Of a stretch of DNA of 64,000 nt, positions 8,527-17,889 are shown in pieces (the stretch's first letter is position 1; each line of letters begins with the position of its first letter). This DNA comes from Flavivirga rizhaonensis (lineage in GTDB: Bacteria; Bacteroidota; Bacteroidia; Flavobacteriales; Flavobacteriaceae), in assembly GCF_004791695.1 (NCBI RefSeq), contig NZ_SRSO01000008.1, forward strand, positions 124,001-188,000. The letters are read 5' to 3'. The position numbers were made by a program, and so were the translations under genes. The notes below the pieces were generated by a model. It saw only the letters and a program-made list of their open reading frames with translations, ran no database searches and had not been told where the DNA came from.

Positions 8527-9330
8527 TTGAAGCGAGCATTAACATCATCTATATTTATTTTTTTATCATTTATCCTAAGCGGTCAATCAATTAACAGAAC
8601 AAAAATAAAAGGCGTACTGCTTTCTGCTACTAATGATTTAGAAGCAGTTACCATCTTTAATACATCATCAAATAAAGGTACTATTACTAATAAGAAGGGG
8701 GAATTTGTTATTGAAGTGGCATTACAAGATGTTATTGAAATTTCAGCATTGCAATTTCAAACTGTTTCTATTACAGTTGATGCAAATGTTATTAAAACAA
8801 AACAGTTAAAAATACAATTGATTGAGCAAGTTAACCAATTAGATGCTGTTATACTTTCGTCAGGTCTTACAGGAAATATATTAGCAGATGTGGGTAACGT
8901 TAAAACTGTTGACCCCATACGTATTAATATGGGGAATATGAACGGCGCTTTTGAATATAATGATATTAAGGCATTTGATAATGCGGTTGTTGGGAATCAT
9001 CTAAAGTCTATAATCAATCCGGAGGCGCGTGATTATCTTCCCGATGTCGGGAAAATTTTTAAATTATTGTTTAAAAAAAAATTACCGCTCACACAAAACT
9101 TATTTAAAGGAAAAGAAGAAGAAAAACCAGAACCAAAACCAAAAGGTTTATTGGATGTTCACAATCGTAAGTATTTAAGCGAAACTTTAAGTATCCCCCT
9201 GGAAGATATAACAACTTTTGTTGCTTTTGTAGAAGAGAAAGGCATAGAATTAAAACTCCTTAAAAGTGAAAATGAAATGCATCTTATTGAGTTTTTAGTA
9301 AAACAAAGTAGATTGTTTTTAAAGCGTTAA
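8527..9330 (+). CDS. Exported protein with carboxypeptidase-regulatory-like domain, paralog 2 of 3
   Basis: 267 residues from a TTG codon, chosen because it is directly followed by a good signal peptide (KRALTSSIFIFLSFILSGQS) and there is no upstream in-frame ATG. A TATATTTT box ends 13 bp before, so the leader is very short. The regulatory-like domain (residues 25-110) shares the blocks NTSSNKGTITNKKGEF and SALQFQT with paralog 1. A charged KGKEEEKPEPKPKG linker precedes a C-terminal helical region (LSIPLEDITTFVAFVEEKGIEL) that matches paralog 1. Role unknown. Confidence 0.83.
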   Translation: MKRALTSSIFIFLSFILSGQSINRTKIKGVLLSATNDLEAVTIFNTSSNKGTITNKKGEFVIEVALQDVIEISALQFQTVSITVDANVIKTKQLKIQLIEQVNQLDAVILSSGLTGNILADVGNVKTVDPIRINMGNMNGAFEYNDIKAFDNAVVGNHLKSIINPEARDYLPDVGKIFKLLFKKKLPLTQNLFKGKEEEKPEPKPKGLLDVHNRKYLSETLSIPLEDITTFVAFVEEKGIELKLLKSENEMHLIEFLVKQSRLFLKR

Positions 9331-9331
9331 G

Positions 9332-10129
9332 ATGTTAAAAACTAGTTTTGCAATTGGCTTTATTTTGTTTTCTTTTCAAACAATGTCCTCACAATCAATT
9401 AAAATATTAGGAAAAATTAAAAGCGAATCTGGAATTGAGAATATTCACGTAATTAATAAAACATCCCAAGTTTTCACTATAACGAATGAAATAGGTGAGT
9501 TTGTAATTAATGTTGCTTTAAATGATTCTTTGGTATTCTCATCAATTCAGCATAAATTAAAAAAAATTGTCATATCTAAAGAGCATATTTCTAATAAAAC
9601 AATTCTGGTGAAATTAGATGAACAGATTAATGAACTTGATGAGGTTATAGTAGGTAAGGTTTTAACAGGAAATTTGCTTAAAGATATTGCTAATGTAGAA
9701 GGAGACCCGCCTATTAATTTTTTTGATGTAGGAATACCAGGTTACACAGGAAGAATAGCCACGCAAAGTGAACGCCGTTTAAGTGAAGCTGGTGAATTTA
9801 AACCAGAAATGTTACTAGGGCTATTAGGAGGAGGTGTGCCTTTAAATCCAATATTAAACGGTATCTCAGGAAGAACTAAAATGCTGAAAAATCGTGTGAA
9901 TATTGAAACAAAAGAAGCATTAATGAATACTGTAAAAGCAAGGTTGTCTAAGGATTTTTTTGCTTCTAATCCGTTAAACGAAGATTTAAGAATAGACTTT
10001 TTCTATTTCTGCGCAGACGATGAAAATTTTGTTAAATACTGTAAAAAGAAAACCGATTTTGAGATATTAATCTTTTTGAGGCATAAGTATAAACAGTATA
10101 TGAAAAATTTAGAGGTTGAGAAGGACTAA
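9332..10129 (+). CDS. Exported protein with carboxypeptidase-regulatory-like domain, paralog 3 of 3
   Basis: 265 residues, with the ATG one base after the stop of paralog 2, so the two are certainly co-transcribed. Signal peptide residues 1-20, regulatory-like domain 22-105 (ITNEIGEFVINVALND, FSSIQHK), then a LTGNLLKDIANVEG block shared with the other two. The C-terminal half is divergent and includes FFYFCADDENFVKYC with two cysteines. Probably periplasmic or envelope-attached; no function can be assigned. Confidence 0.83.
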   Translation: MLKTSFAIGFILFSFQTMSSQSIKILGKIKSESGIENIHVINKTSQVFTITNEIGEFVINVALNDSLVFSSIQHKLKKIVISKEHISNKTILVKLDEQINELDEVIVGKVLTGNLLKDIANVEGDPPINFFDVGIPGYTGRIATQSERRLSEAGEFKPEMLLGLLGGGVPLNPILNGISGRTKMLKNRVNIETKEALMNTVKARLSKDFFASNPLNEDLRIDFFYFCADDENFVKYCKKKTDFEILIFLRHKYKQYMKNLEVEKD

Positions 10130-10439
10130 GCCTTTTTGGAATGCTTTTTGAAACATGTATTATAAAATTTACTCACGGTTATAGAATGTTTGTTTGATGT
10201 TATATTAGATATAGAACTCATCTTGACTTTTTCTATTTCCTAAAAAATGGCTAAAATTCGCCCATATGTTGTTACTTTTTTTATGCTTAGCACTGCTATG
10301 CCTTGCAAAAAATGCCTCATCTGAACAAATTTTATCTCATTTTCGGTTAAAAACAAAAAGTCAAGATGAGTTCATTGAAAAAATAACATGTGTAAGTAGA
10401 TGAAACATCAAAATAATTACTTTAGCAAAAAATATATAG
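10130..10439. other. Gene-free stretch with MITE-like copy B
   Basis: No ORF. It holds MITE copy B (10214-10373) and, just before the next gene, a TACTTTAG sequence (10418-10425) that resembles a -7 box with one mismatch. Confidence 0.65.
10214..10373 (-). mobile_element. 160-bp MITE-like element, copy B (inverted)
   Basis: Reverse complement of copy A over its full 160 bp with about five mismatches. Its ends GAACTCATCTTGAC and GTCAAGATGAGTTC are a cleaner inverted repeat than those of copy A. No coding capacity. Confidence 0.8.
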
Positions 10440-10943
10440 ATGAAGTTTATTAAGCCATTTTTGTTTTTTTTAATCATACCACTATTTGCATTTGCTAGCC
10501 TACACAAATATTATATAAGTGTGACTCAAATTGATTTCATTAAAGAGAAACAATCTGTACAAATAATTACTAGGGTTTTTATTGATGATTATGAAAGTCT
10601 GTTACGTAATCGTTATGACGAGTCTATTACTTTAGCAATTAAGGACGAACCAAAAACTACCGATATTTACATAGAAAAATACCTAAATGAAAGCATAAAG
10701 ATTAAGATTAATAATAAAGAAGCCAATCTTATTTTTATTGGTAAAGAATACGATCAGGATATTATACGTTGCTATTTAGAAATAGAAGGTGTAACACATA
10801 TCAAGTCTTTTGAAATTAGTAACAAAACATTGTTCGATTTATTTGAAGATCAGCAGAACATTATAAAAACAAAAATAAACTCCAAACAAAAAAGTTTTAT
10901 ACTTACTCCTAAAAAGGATAATGCACTGTTAAAGTTTAATTAA
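10440..10943 (+). CDS. DUF6702 family exported protein
   Basis: 167 residues with a signal peptide (MKFIKPFLFFLIIPLFAFAS) followed by LHKYYISVTQIDF, the characteristic start of the DUF6702 family, a small beta-rich periplasmic protein found next to M1 peptidases in Flavobacteriia. The body holds CYLEIEGV. The family has no established function. It lies directly upstream of the M1 metallopeptidase on the same strand, 111 bp apart, which suggests a joint role in envelope proteolysis (inference). Confidence 0.8.
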   Translation: MKFIKPFLFFLIIPLFAFASLHKYYISVTQIDFIKEKQSVQIITRVFIDDYESLLRNRYDESITLAIKDEPKTTDIYIEKYLNESIKIKINNKEANLIFIGKEYDQDIIRCYLEIEGVTHIKSFEISNKTLFDLFEDQQNIIKTKINSKQKSFILTPKKDNALLKFN

Positions 10944-11054
10944 AAATAAGTTAAAACCTTTCCGAATTAATTATTTTCGAACGTTTTTTGTAATAATAAA
11001 CGAATTATTATCGCCTAAACACACGATTTTTTAAAAAAAATATAAAAATTGATA

Positions 11055-13322
11055 ATGAAAAAACTTAAGTATTATTTCCTTTCAGTGGTTTTTATTTCTA
11101 CTAGCATTTTTGCACAAAATCAAGAAAAAGTAAAACCTCAAGGTCATACAGATCAGAATAAATTTAGGCAAATGAAAGATGTGTTGCCCACGCCAAGTAA
11201 TACTAGAACAGCTTCTGGAGCACCTGGTCACGAATATACACAACAGAAAGTAGATTACGTAATGGATATTCGTTTAGATGAATCTAAAAATCAGATTTTT
11301 GGGAACGAAAAAATAACCTATCATAACAATTCCAAAGATTATTTAGAGTATTTATGGATACAGCTTGACCAAAATATGAGAGCTAAAGATTCCAAAACTC
11401 CAGATGTAAAATCAGATAACTTTAATGGTGCTTTTAATGGTCCAGCTAGTTTTGCTAAAGCAAATTTAAAAAAACGTTTTGATGGAGGTTTTAATATTGA
11501 GGAAGTAAAAAACTCAGATGGTTCAGATTTATCTTTTATGGTAAACCGAACAATGATGCGAATTAATTTACCAAAAGCATTAGCACCTGGAGATACATTT
11601 AAATTTCAAATAAAATGGTGGTATAATGTAAATAACCACATTATAGAAGGTGGACGATCTGGTTATGAGGCATTCCCTGAGGGAAATAATACCTATGTGA
11701 TTGCTCAATTTTATCCAAGGCTTTGCGTTTATGATAATGTTGAGGGTTGGCAAAATATGCAGTTTTGGGGACGCAGTGAGTTTGCTTTAGAGTTTGGAGA
11801 TTTCGATGTTAAATTAACAGTACCAGCCGATCATAAATTAGAGGCGACAGGAGTATTGCAGAATGAAAAGGATGTTTTAACAAAACAGCAGCTAAAGCGT
11901 TTTGAACAGGCTAAAAAATCATTTAAAGACCCTGTTTTTATTGTTACGCAAGAAGAGGCCGAAAAAGCTGAAAAAGAAAGAAGTACAAAAACTAAGACAT
12001 GGCATTTTAAAGCAAATAATGTAAGAGATTTTGCTTTTGCAACGTCGAGAAAGTTTTTATGGGATGCTATGGCGGTAGATATAAATGGAAGATCTGTAAT
12101 GGCTATTTCATTATATTCTAAAGAAGGAAATCCACTTTGGGAAGAACATTCAACAAGAGTAGTTGCCAATACATTAGAAGAATATTCTAAGCTTACTTTT
12201 GATTATCCATATAATAAAGCCGTTTCTGTACATGCACAAATGGGAATGGAATATCCCATGATTTGTTTTAACTATGGGAGACCAAACCCTGATGGAACTT
12301 ATTCAGAAAGACTTAAAAGAGGTATGATAGGCGTAATTACTCATGAAGTTGGTCATAACTTTTTTCCAATGATCGTGAATAGTGATGAGCGACAATGGAC
12401 ATGGATGGATGAAGGTCTAAACTCGTTTGTTGAAACATTAGCAGAATTAGATTATGATCCTAACTTTTTTACAGGCAACCTACCTAAGGATATGGTGACG
12501 TATATGGGAGGAGATCAGAGTTATATTTCTCCTATTATGTCTCAAGGAGATTATGTGCATCAATTTGGACCTAATGCTTATGCTAAACCTGCAGCTGGGT
12601 TATATATGCTAAGACATACCATTATGGGACCTGAGCTATTCGATTATGCCTTTAGAACATATTCCAAAAGATGGATGTTTAAACACCCAACGCCTGCAGA
12701 TTTCTTTAGAACCATGGAAGACGCATCTGCAATGGATTTAGATTGGTTTTGGAGAGGATGGTTCTATACTACAGATTATACAGACATAGGTGTTAAGCAA
12801 GTTAAGAGCTACTATTTAACAGATAAGCCAACCGATAAAGCTAAAGAAGTAGCCAAACTGAATAATTTAAATCTTGATGACTATAAAGGTAAGTTAGTTT
12901 ATTATGGAGAAGCGGAAGAGGGGAAGATTCCTGAAAACGCTAAGAATGTTTCAGATTTCCCTGCTATAAATGATTATTTAAATAGTTTAAGTGATGAAGA
13001 AAAGAAAGTACAGATAACGGATGCAGAGGCTCCAAAATATTTTTATGAAGTTACTTTTGAAAAACCAGGAGGATTGGTAATGCCAATAATTTTAGAATTA
13101 ACCTATGCAGATGGTACTAAAGAGAGAAAAACGTATCCAGCGCAGATATGGAGGTATAATGAGCATGAAGTAAAGAAGCTTTTTAGAACTCAAAAGGCTA
13201 TAACTAATATAATGGTAGATCCTGATTTAGAAACTGCGGATGTAGATGTGTCAAATAATTCATGGCCTAAAAAAGTAAAACAAAGTGATTTTGACCAATT
13301 TAAAGACAAGGTTAAAGGATAA
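11055..13322 (+). CDS. M1 family metallopeptidase, exported
   Basis: A 755-residue zinc aminopeptidase-like protein. The start at 11055 is preferred over the TTG at 11049 because it begins MKKLKYYFLSVVFISTSIFAQ, a good signal peptide. Catalytic features: exopeptidase-type motif as GMEYPM rather than GAMEN, zinc motif HEVGHNFFPMIVNSDE with HExxH and the third ligand Glu in MDEGLNSF. The N-terminal beta-sandwich spans roughly residues 60-280 and a C-terminal beta domain covers 640-755. It likely degrades peptides in the periplasm or at the cell surface for nutrition. Confidence 0.93.
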   Translation: MKKLKYYFLSVVFISTSIFAQNQEKVKPQGHTDQNKFRQMKDVLPTPSNTRTASGAPGHEYTQQKVDYVMDIRLDESKNQIFGNEKITYHNNSKDYLEYLWIQLDQNMRAKDSKTPDVKSDNFNGAFNGPASFAKANLKKRFDGGFNIEEVKNSDGSDLSFMVNRTMMRINLPKALAPGDTFKFQIKWWYNVNNHIIEGGRSGYEAFPEGNNTYVIAQFYPRLCVYDNVEGWQNMQFWGRSEFALEFGDFDVKLTVPADHKLEATGVLQNEKDVLTKQQLKRFEQAKKSFKDPVFIVTQEEAEKAEKERSTKTKTWHFKANNVRDFAFATSRKFLWDAMAVDINGRSVMAISLYSKEGNPLWEEHSTRVVANTLEEYSKLTFDYPYNKAVSVHAQMGMEYPMICFNYGRPNPDGTYSERLKRGMIGVITHEVGHNFFPMIVNSDERQWTWMDEGLNSFVETLAELDYDPNFFTGNLPKDMVTYMGGDQSYISPIMSQGDYVHQFGPNAYAKPAAGLYMLRHTIMGPELFDYAFRTYSKRWMFKHPTPADFFRTMEDASAMDLDWFWRGWFYTTDYTDIGVKQVKSYYLTDKPTDKAKEVAKLNNLNLDDYKGKLVYYGEAEEGKIPENAKNVSDFPAINDYLNSLSDEEKKVQITDAEAPKYFYEVTFEKPGGLVMPIILELTYADGTKERKTYPAQIWRYNEHEVKKLFRTQKAITNIMVDPDLETADVDVSNNSWPKKVKQSDFDQFKDKVKG

Positions 13323-13340
13323 AAAATTAATATTTAAGTT

Positions 13341-13372
13341 AAAAGCCGATTTTTACAATCGGCTTTTTTTTA
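13341..13372 (+). terminator. Rho-independent terminator after the M1 peptidase
   Basis: AAAAGCCGAT and ATCGGCTTTT arms around TTTTACA, followed by a long T run. Confidence 0.8.
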
Positions 13373-13391
13373 TTCTAACAAAACAACTTAG

Positions 13392-13399
13392 TATATTTG
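13392..13399 (+). promoter_or_regulatory. -7 box TATATTTG of tatA
   Basis: Exact consensus, ending only 4 bp before the GTG start codon; transcription would begin at or just after the start codon region. Confidence 0.6.
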
Positions 13400-13403
13400 C
13401 GTT

Positions 13404-13691
13404 GTGATACAACAAGCTACATTTTTATTTATAAGTGGTGCAGAAATAGCATTTATACTATTTATTGTTATCATGGTCTTTGGTGCAGATAAATTACCAG
13501 AAATTGCCCGTGGATTAGGAAAAGGAATGCGTACTCTCAAAGATGCTACTAATGACATTAAGCATGAGATTACTAAAACTGCAGAAAAGAATGGTATTGA
13601 CACAAGTATTACAGACGATGTTAAGAAAGAACTTAACAAAGTTAAAGATGATTTAGACGATTTTACAGGTTCAGTAAAACGTAAATTCTAA
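13404..13691 (+). CDS. tatA: Twin-arginine translocase subunit TatA/TatE
   Basis: A 95-residue component of the Tat export pore. One N-terminal membrane helix (residues 12-27, IAFILFIVIMVFG), then the amphipathic helix with the invariant FGxxKLPEIARGLGKG block, then a charged tail. It starts with GTG: no ATG lies upstream in frame, and homologs begin close to the FISG segment. The promoter box lies almost on the start codon. It stands alone here; tatC is not in the window. Confidence 0.92.
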   Translation: MIQQATFLFISGAEIAFILFIVIMVFGADKLPEIARGLGKGMRTLKDATNDIKHEITKTAEKNGIDTSITDDVKKELNKVKDDLDDFTGSVKRKF

Positions 13692-13822
13692 TATTTTTGT
13701 AGGTTTTTATGCCGACTACTTACCCGTTAACGGTTTAATTATGGTTTCAACGAATATTTTTATTTTCTATTGAAGATAAAAATATATTGTCAGTCCAAAT
13801 CTAACCTTAAACGCTAACCAAA

Positions 13823-16126
13823 ATGAAAACAAGCCTACTTGTATGTTTTCTTTGTGCTATCAACCTGTCTCTCTCTCAAGACGATAAGCATATGATTTTC
13901 TATATTGATAGCTTAAACTCTAATGCTTTACGTTTCTATGATAATAATGAGATAATCCCTGCTTTATCTTCAATCAATGAATCTAAAAGACTGTCATCAT
14001 TAATTAACGATATTTACGGTAATGCATTAGCTAATTTCATTCAAGGGCAAATTTATAGTTCTATAGAGGAATATGACGCAGCCGAGAATAGATTTATTAC
14101 TTCACTTAATTCTTCATTAGAAATAGATGATAATTATTTAATAGCAAAGTCATATTTAAATTTAGGCAAATTGTATAGACGAAACAAATCATTTTATGAG
14201 GTGAATTCTTACTTCCAGAATGCTTTGCAATATGCTTCATTGGGTAATGTTAAGAATCATAACAATCTTGATAGGCAACAGAAAGTTTTATTTGATATTC
14301 AAATTAATTTAAGCCAAATATGTTTAGAAAATAACTTAACTGAAAAAGCATTAATATATCTTTTAAGAGCAGAAGGTAATTTATATAATTATGATGCAGA
14401 TGCTAATGATTATGGGTATTTAAGGTATACTCAAGGATTGTATTTTATTTCCAAAGAATTGTTTAACAGTGCAAATAAAAAATTTAATGAAGCATTAATA
14501 TTTTTAGAAGCAAGCGATAAAAGAAATAGAGATTATTATAATTCGCTTTTACTTGATGTTTATGAAAAAATAGCCCTGTCTTTAAATAAACAGGATTTAG
14601 ATGAACAAGCTTATATAGCACTTCAGAAATACAATGATTATGTATATGTTCATACAGATAAGGTGATGTCCGAGCGAAAGTCTATTGTAAAATCAAAGTT
14701 ACTTATCGAAGATTATAAAAAGGATGCACAAATAGCAAATACAGAACGAATACAACAAGTTGAAATTACTAATAAAGTAAAAAACTTAAATATTATTATT
14801 TCAATAGCGTTATTCCTATTTATTGTATCGTTAATTGCGGTTTATAAAAGTTACGTTTCTAAAAGAAAGTTGACTAATATATTAAAAGACCAGAATGAGG
14901 AATTAGAAATTGCAAGAAATGAAGCTGTAAAATCATCAGAGTTAAAATCTAAATTTATATCAAATGTAACACATGAATTAAGAACACCTCTTTACGGTGT
15001 TGTTGGTATAACTTCATTACTTCTTGAAAACAACGATTTAAGAGAAAGTGATGCCAAACTTATAAATTCACTAAAATACTCAGGAGACTACTTATTAAAT
15101 CTTATAAATGACATTTTACAAGTAAGTAAAATTGAGTCACAAAAAATAGAACTAAAAAACACTTCAGTTAATTTAAAAAAATTAATAAAGAACATTGTTG
15201 ATTCTTTTGATTTCAGATTAAGAGAAACAAATAATAAAATTAACTTTTTAATAGATCAACGGCTACCAGAGTATATAAAATGTGATAATGTAAGATTATC
15301 TCAAATTTTAATTAATTTAATTGGAAACAGCATAAAATTTACTGAGAACGGATGCATTGATTTAAGGGTGAAAATGATAAGTACAAATGCTAATGAAGTT
15401 AATATTCGTTTTGAAATAGAGGATGATGGTTGTGGTATTCCGAAGCATAAATTTGATACTGTTTTTGATAATTTCTCTCAATTGGATGAGAATAATAATA
15501 TTAACTATCAAGGAACAGGTTTAGGGCTTTCCATTACCAAAAAACTAGTTGAGTTGTTTGATAGTAAAATTGAACTTGAAAGTGAAGTAGGAGTTGGTAG
15601 TATGTTTAGTTTTAATATAACTTTTAATATAGACGAAGCTGAAGTAGAAAAAAGTAAACTAAAATCGAAAAATGAATTAGAATTGAAATCTTTAAACAAA
15701 AAGTATAAGATTCTAATAGTAGAAGATAATAAGATAAATCAAGTTGTTACACAAAACTTATTGAAAAAGGCTAATTACGAATCTGTTATAGTTAATAATG
15801 GTTTAGAGGCTTTAAACAGAGCCAAGTCCAATAAATTCGATCTTATTTTAATGGATATTAATATGCCTATAATGAACGGTAAGGAGGCAACTCGTTACAT
15901 TAGGGAATTTGATACGCAAATTCCTATTATAGCTCTAACAGCGTCTGATGTTGATAGTATAAAAAAGGATTGTGATGACGATGGTATTGGTTTTAACGAT
16001 ATTATTTATAAACCGTTTGATACGTATGAGTTTTACCAAATAATTGAAACAAACATTCAACTTAGCAAAACATCAAGCATATTACCTGATAATGATGACC
16101 AGATAAAGTCCCTTGTAGCTGTATAA
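13823..16126 (+). CDS. Hybrid sensor histidine kinase with periplasmic TPR domain
   Basis: 767 residues. Signal peptide 1-18, a TPR-type helical sensor region to about 300, one membrane helix near 323-343, a coiled coil (QNEELEIARNEA), HisKA with the phospho-His at about 384 in THELRTPLYG, HATPase with N box NLIGNSIKF, G boxes GCGIP and GTGLGLS, and a C-terminal receiver with phospho-Asp at about 678 in LILMDINMP. There is no output domain and no partner regulator nearby, so phosphate must go to an unlinked protein or the receiver is regulatory. A close architectural paralog lies at 36613-38850. Confidence 0.92.
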   Translation: MKTSLLVCFLCAINLSLSQDDKHMIFYIDSLNSNALRFYDNNEIIPALSSINESKRLSSLINDIYGNALANFIQGQIYSSIEEYDAAENRFITSLNSSLEIDDNYLIAKSYLNLGKLYRRNKSFYEVNSYFQNALQYASLGNVKNHNNLDRQQKVLFDIQINLSQICLENNLTEKALIYLLRAEGNLYNYDADANDYGYLRYTQGLYFISKELFNSANKKFNEALIFLEASDKRNRDYYNSLLLDVYEKIALSLNKQDLDEQAYIALQKYNDYVYVHTDKVMSERKSIVKSKLLIEDYKKDAQIANTERIQQVEITNKVKNLNIIISIALFLFIVSLIAVYKSYVSKRKLTNILKDQNEELEIARNEAVKSSELKSKFISNVTHELRTPLYGVVGITSLLLENNDLRESDAKLINSLKYSGDYLLNLINDILQVSKIESQKIELKNTSVNLKKLIKNIVDSFDFRLRETNNKINFLIDQRLPEYIKCDNVRLSQILINLIGNSIKFTENGCIDLRVKMISTNANEVNIRFEIEDDGCGIPKHKFDTVFDNFSQLDENNNINYQGTGLGLSITKKLVELFDSKIELESEVGVGSMFSFNITFNIDEAEVEKSKLKSKNELELKSLNKKYKILIVEDNKINQVVTQNLLKKANYESVIVNNGLEALNRAKSNKFDLILMDINMPIMNGKEATRYIREFDTQIPIIALTASDVDSIKKDCDDDGIGFNDIIYKPFDTYEFYQIIETNIQLSKTSSILPDNDDQIKSLVAV

Positions 16127-16138
16127 TTAGATAGTTAT

Positions 16139-16786
16139 TTAGAAACCTTTCTTTCTACTAATTGTCAATCCATCTCTAATAGGTAAGATGACAGTTTCAG
16201 CCCTATTATCATTCTTTAAAAGTATGTTATATTCTAATAGAGCTTTTGTTGCCGTGTCATTGGGTTTCAGTTCTTCGAGTATTTTGCCACTCCAAAGGAC
16301 ATTATCTGATAAAATAATGCCTCCAGGATTTAGTTTATTAATGACGATATTAAAGTAATTGGAGTAATTTTCTTTATCAGCATCAATAAAAACCAAATCA
16401 AAAGTTGTATCCAGAGTTGGTATAATTTCTAAAGCATTTCCTATATGCTGAAAAATTTGATTACCATAATCTGATTTATCAAAGTACTTTCGTTGAAAAT
16501 CGGCTAATTCTTCATTGATATCTATAGTGTGTAATGCTCCAGAAGCTTGCATACCTTCGGCCAGGCATAATGCAGAATATCCCGTATAAGTGCCTATTTC
16601 TAAAATGTTTTTTGGGCTTATTAATTTAGAAATCATGCTTAATACACGTCCTTGATAGTGCCCACTAAGCATGCGTGGTTGCAGTATTTTTTGATAGGTT
16701 TCTCTACTTAGTTGTTGTAATAATTCTGGTTCATTTTCAGAATGCTTTACAACATAATCGTCTAATTCTTCAGGTATAAAATACAT
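16139..16786 (-). CDS. Class I SAM-dependent O-methyltransferase (CCoAOMT-like)
   Basis: 215 residues. SAM-binding motif I is LEIGTYTGYSALCLAEG near residue 60, and the metal/catalytic block LVFIDADKENYSNYF near 135 is typical of the cation-dependent catechol O-methyltransferase family (methyltransf_3). The substrate would be a vicinal dihydroxy or similar aromatic compound. It is the last gene of the kynurenine cluster, 8 bp after the ACMS decarboxylase, so an aromatic intermediate such as 3-hydroxyanthranilate or 3-hydroxykynurenine is a candidate substrate (inference). Confidence 0.85.
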   Translation of the reverse strand: MYFIPEELDDYVVKHSENEPELLQQLSRETYQKILQPRMLSGHYQGRVLSMISKLISPKNILEIGTYTGYSALCLAEGMQASGALHTIDINEELADFQRKYFDKSDYGNQIFQHIGNALEIIPTLDTTFDLVFIDADKENYSNYFNIVINKLNPGGIILSDNVLWSGKILEELKPNDTATKALLEYNILLKNDNRAETVILPIRDGLTISRKKGF

Positions 16787-16794
16787 AGATAATT

Positions 16795-17880
16795 TTAATT
16801 TGCTAGAATTCTATTTACCAATTTTTGTTTCGCAATATCGTCATCACCAAATAACCATCGTAATACATTGTCTTCCCATATATCTTCGTATTGTTTTTTG
16901 TTAATTATTTGTTTCTCAATGGCTAAATCTAAAAGTTTTCCAGGATAAGAAGATTGTGCATCGCTTTCCATTTCACCCAAAGGGTAGGGGTCGTCTAACC
17001 CCATAATAACTTGATTGCTGCCTTGACGGTCTATCATGAGTTTTAAAGAATCAGTATCATGCACTAGGGTGTCAAAATAAATATTAGGATGACCAACAGC
17101 TTTTCTTGGATGGTGTTTTCCTTTAAATAAATCCGGTCTACCATCAAACCCCTGAATACGTCTTCCTAAATTCATTTGTGCCAGTTGTCCACCGTGTGCA
17201 AAACAAGTTCTTATATTGGGAAAACGTTCTTGCATCCCATTTAATGTGTAAAAATGATAAGCATCCCCACATTGCGCTAGCATCCATATTAGGTGAAACC
17301 GCCATGATGAATTTTCTAAATTTATCATTTTATCTCCGTCATAAGGATGTATTTCAATAGCTAGTTTATACTTGTCAGCCAATTCAAATATGGCATCATT
17401 TTCTTTATCAAAAACAGAACGCCATTGTCCAATCGAATCCATGAAATGAGTTGGTAAACACAGTACTTTCATATCTAATTGTTCAACACAGCGTTCAACT
17501 TCATATAAAGCACCGTGAATAAACCCTGGGTGAACTACAAAACCGCATGTGAATTTTTCAGGATGGTCATGCTGTACTTTAGCATTAAAGTCGTTTTGAA
17601 AACGGAGCGCTTTTTTCATTTCTTCCAAGCGCAATCCATTACCATAAAGTTGAGATAAGTTTAAAACAACAGCATGGTCTAGTTTATTACGTTCCATCCA
17701 TTCTAATTTTTCATTTAAGAAGAAACTAGAATCTGTTACAGGTCTTCTCCAGCCTTTTTGAAGCATATATTTACGTTCATCATCTACCCAGAAAATTTCT
17801 TTTTCTTTCATGAATTGGGGAATCTCCTCGGGGTAAGGAAGTAAATGAGAATGCCCGTTGATGCGGAGTTTGCGTGCCAT
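16795..17880 (-). CDS. 2-amino-3-carboxymuconate-6-semialdehyde decarboxylase (ACMSD), amidohydrolase family
   Basis: A 361-residue zinc-dependent decarboxylase acting on ACMS, the unstable product of 3-hydroxyanthranilate dioxygenase, to give 2-aminomuconate 6-semialdehyde. The N-terminal HxH metal motif is in INGHSHLLP. Further metal and catalytic residues lie in CFAHGGQL and GLDDPYPLGE. The WRRPVTDSSFF segment is typical of the bacterial enzymes. It follows the dioxygenase gene by only 9 bp, so product channelling at the operon level makes sense. Decarboxylation diverts flux away from quinolinate and NAD synthesis. Confidence 0.9.
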   Translation of the reverse strand: MARKLRINGHSHLLPYPEEIPQFMKEKEIFWVDDERKYMLQKGWRRPVTDSSFFLNEKLEWMERNKLDHAVVLNLSQLYGNGLRLEEMKKALRFQNDFNAKVQHDHPEKFTCGFVVHPGFIHGALYEVERCVEQLDMKVLCLPTHFMDSIGQWRSVFDKENDAIFELADKYKLAIEIHPYDGDKMINLENSSWRFHLIWMLAQCGDAYHFYTLNGMQERFPNIRTCFAHGGQLAQMNLGRRIQGFDGRPDLFKGKHHPRKAVGHPNIYFDTLVHDTDSLKLMIDRQGSNQVIMGLDDPYPLGEMESDAQSSYPGKLLDLAIEKQIINKKQYEDIWEDNVLRWLFGDDDIAKQKLVNRILAN

Positions 17881-17889
17881 GTTTTTTAT

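Noticed and set aside
5979..10373. A composite transposon carrying tRNA-Gly, pepE and the paralogs
   Set aside because: Neither element copy encodes a transposase, and no outer target duplication was seen, so the inverted pair alone does not show a single mobile unit.
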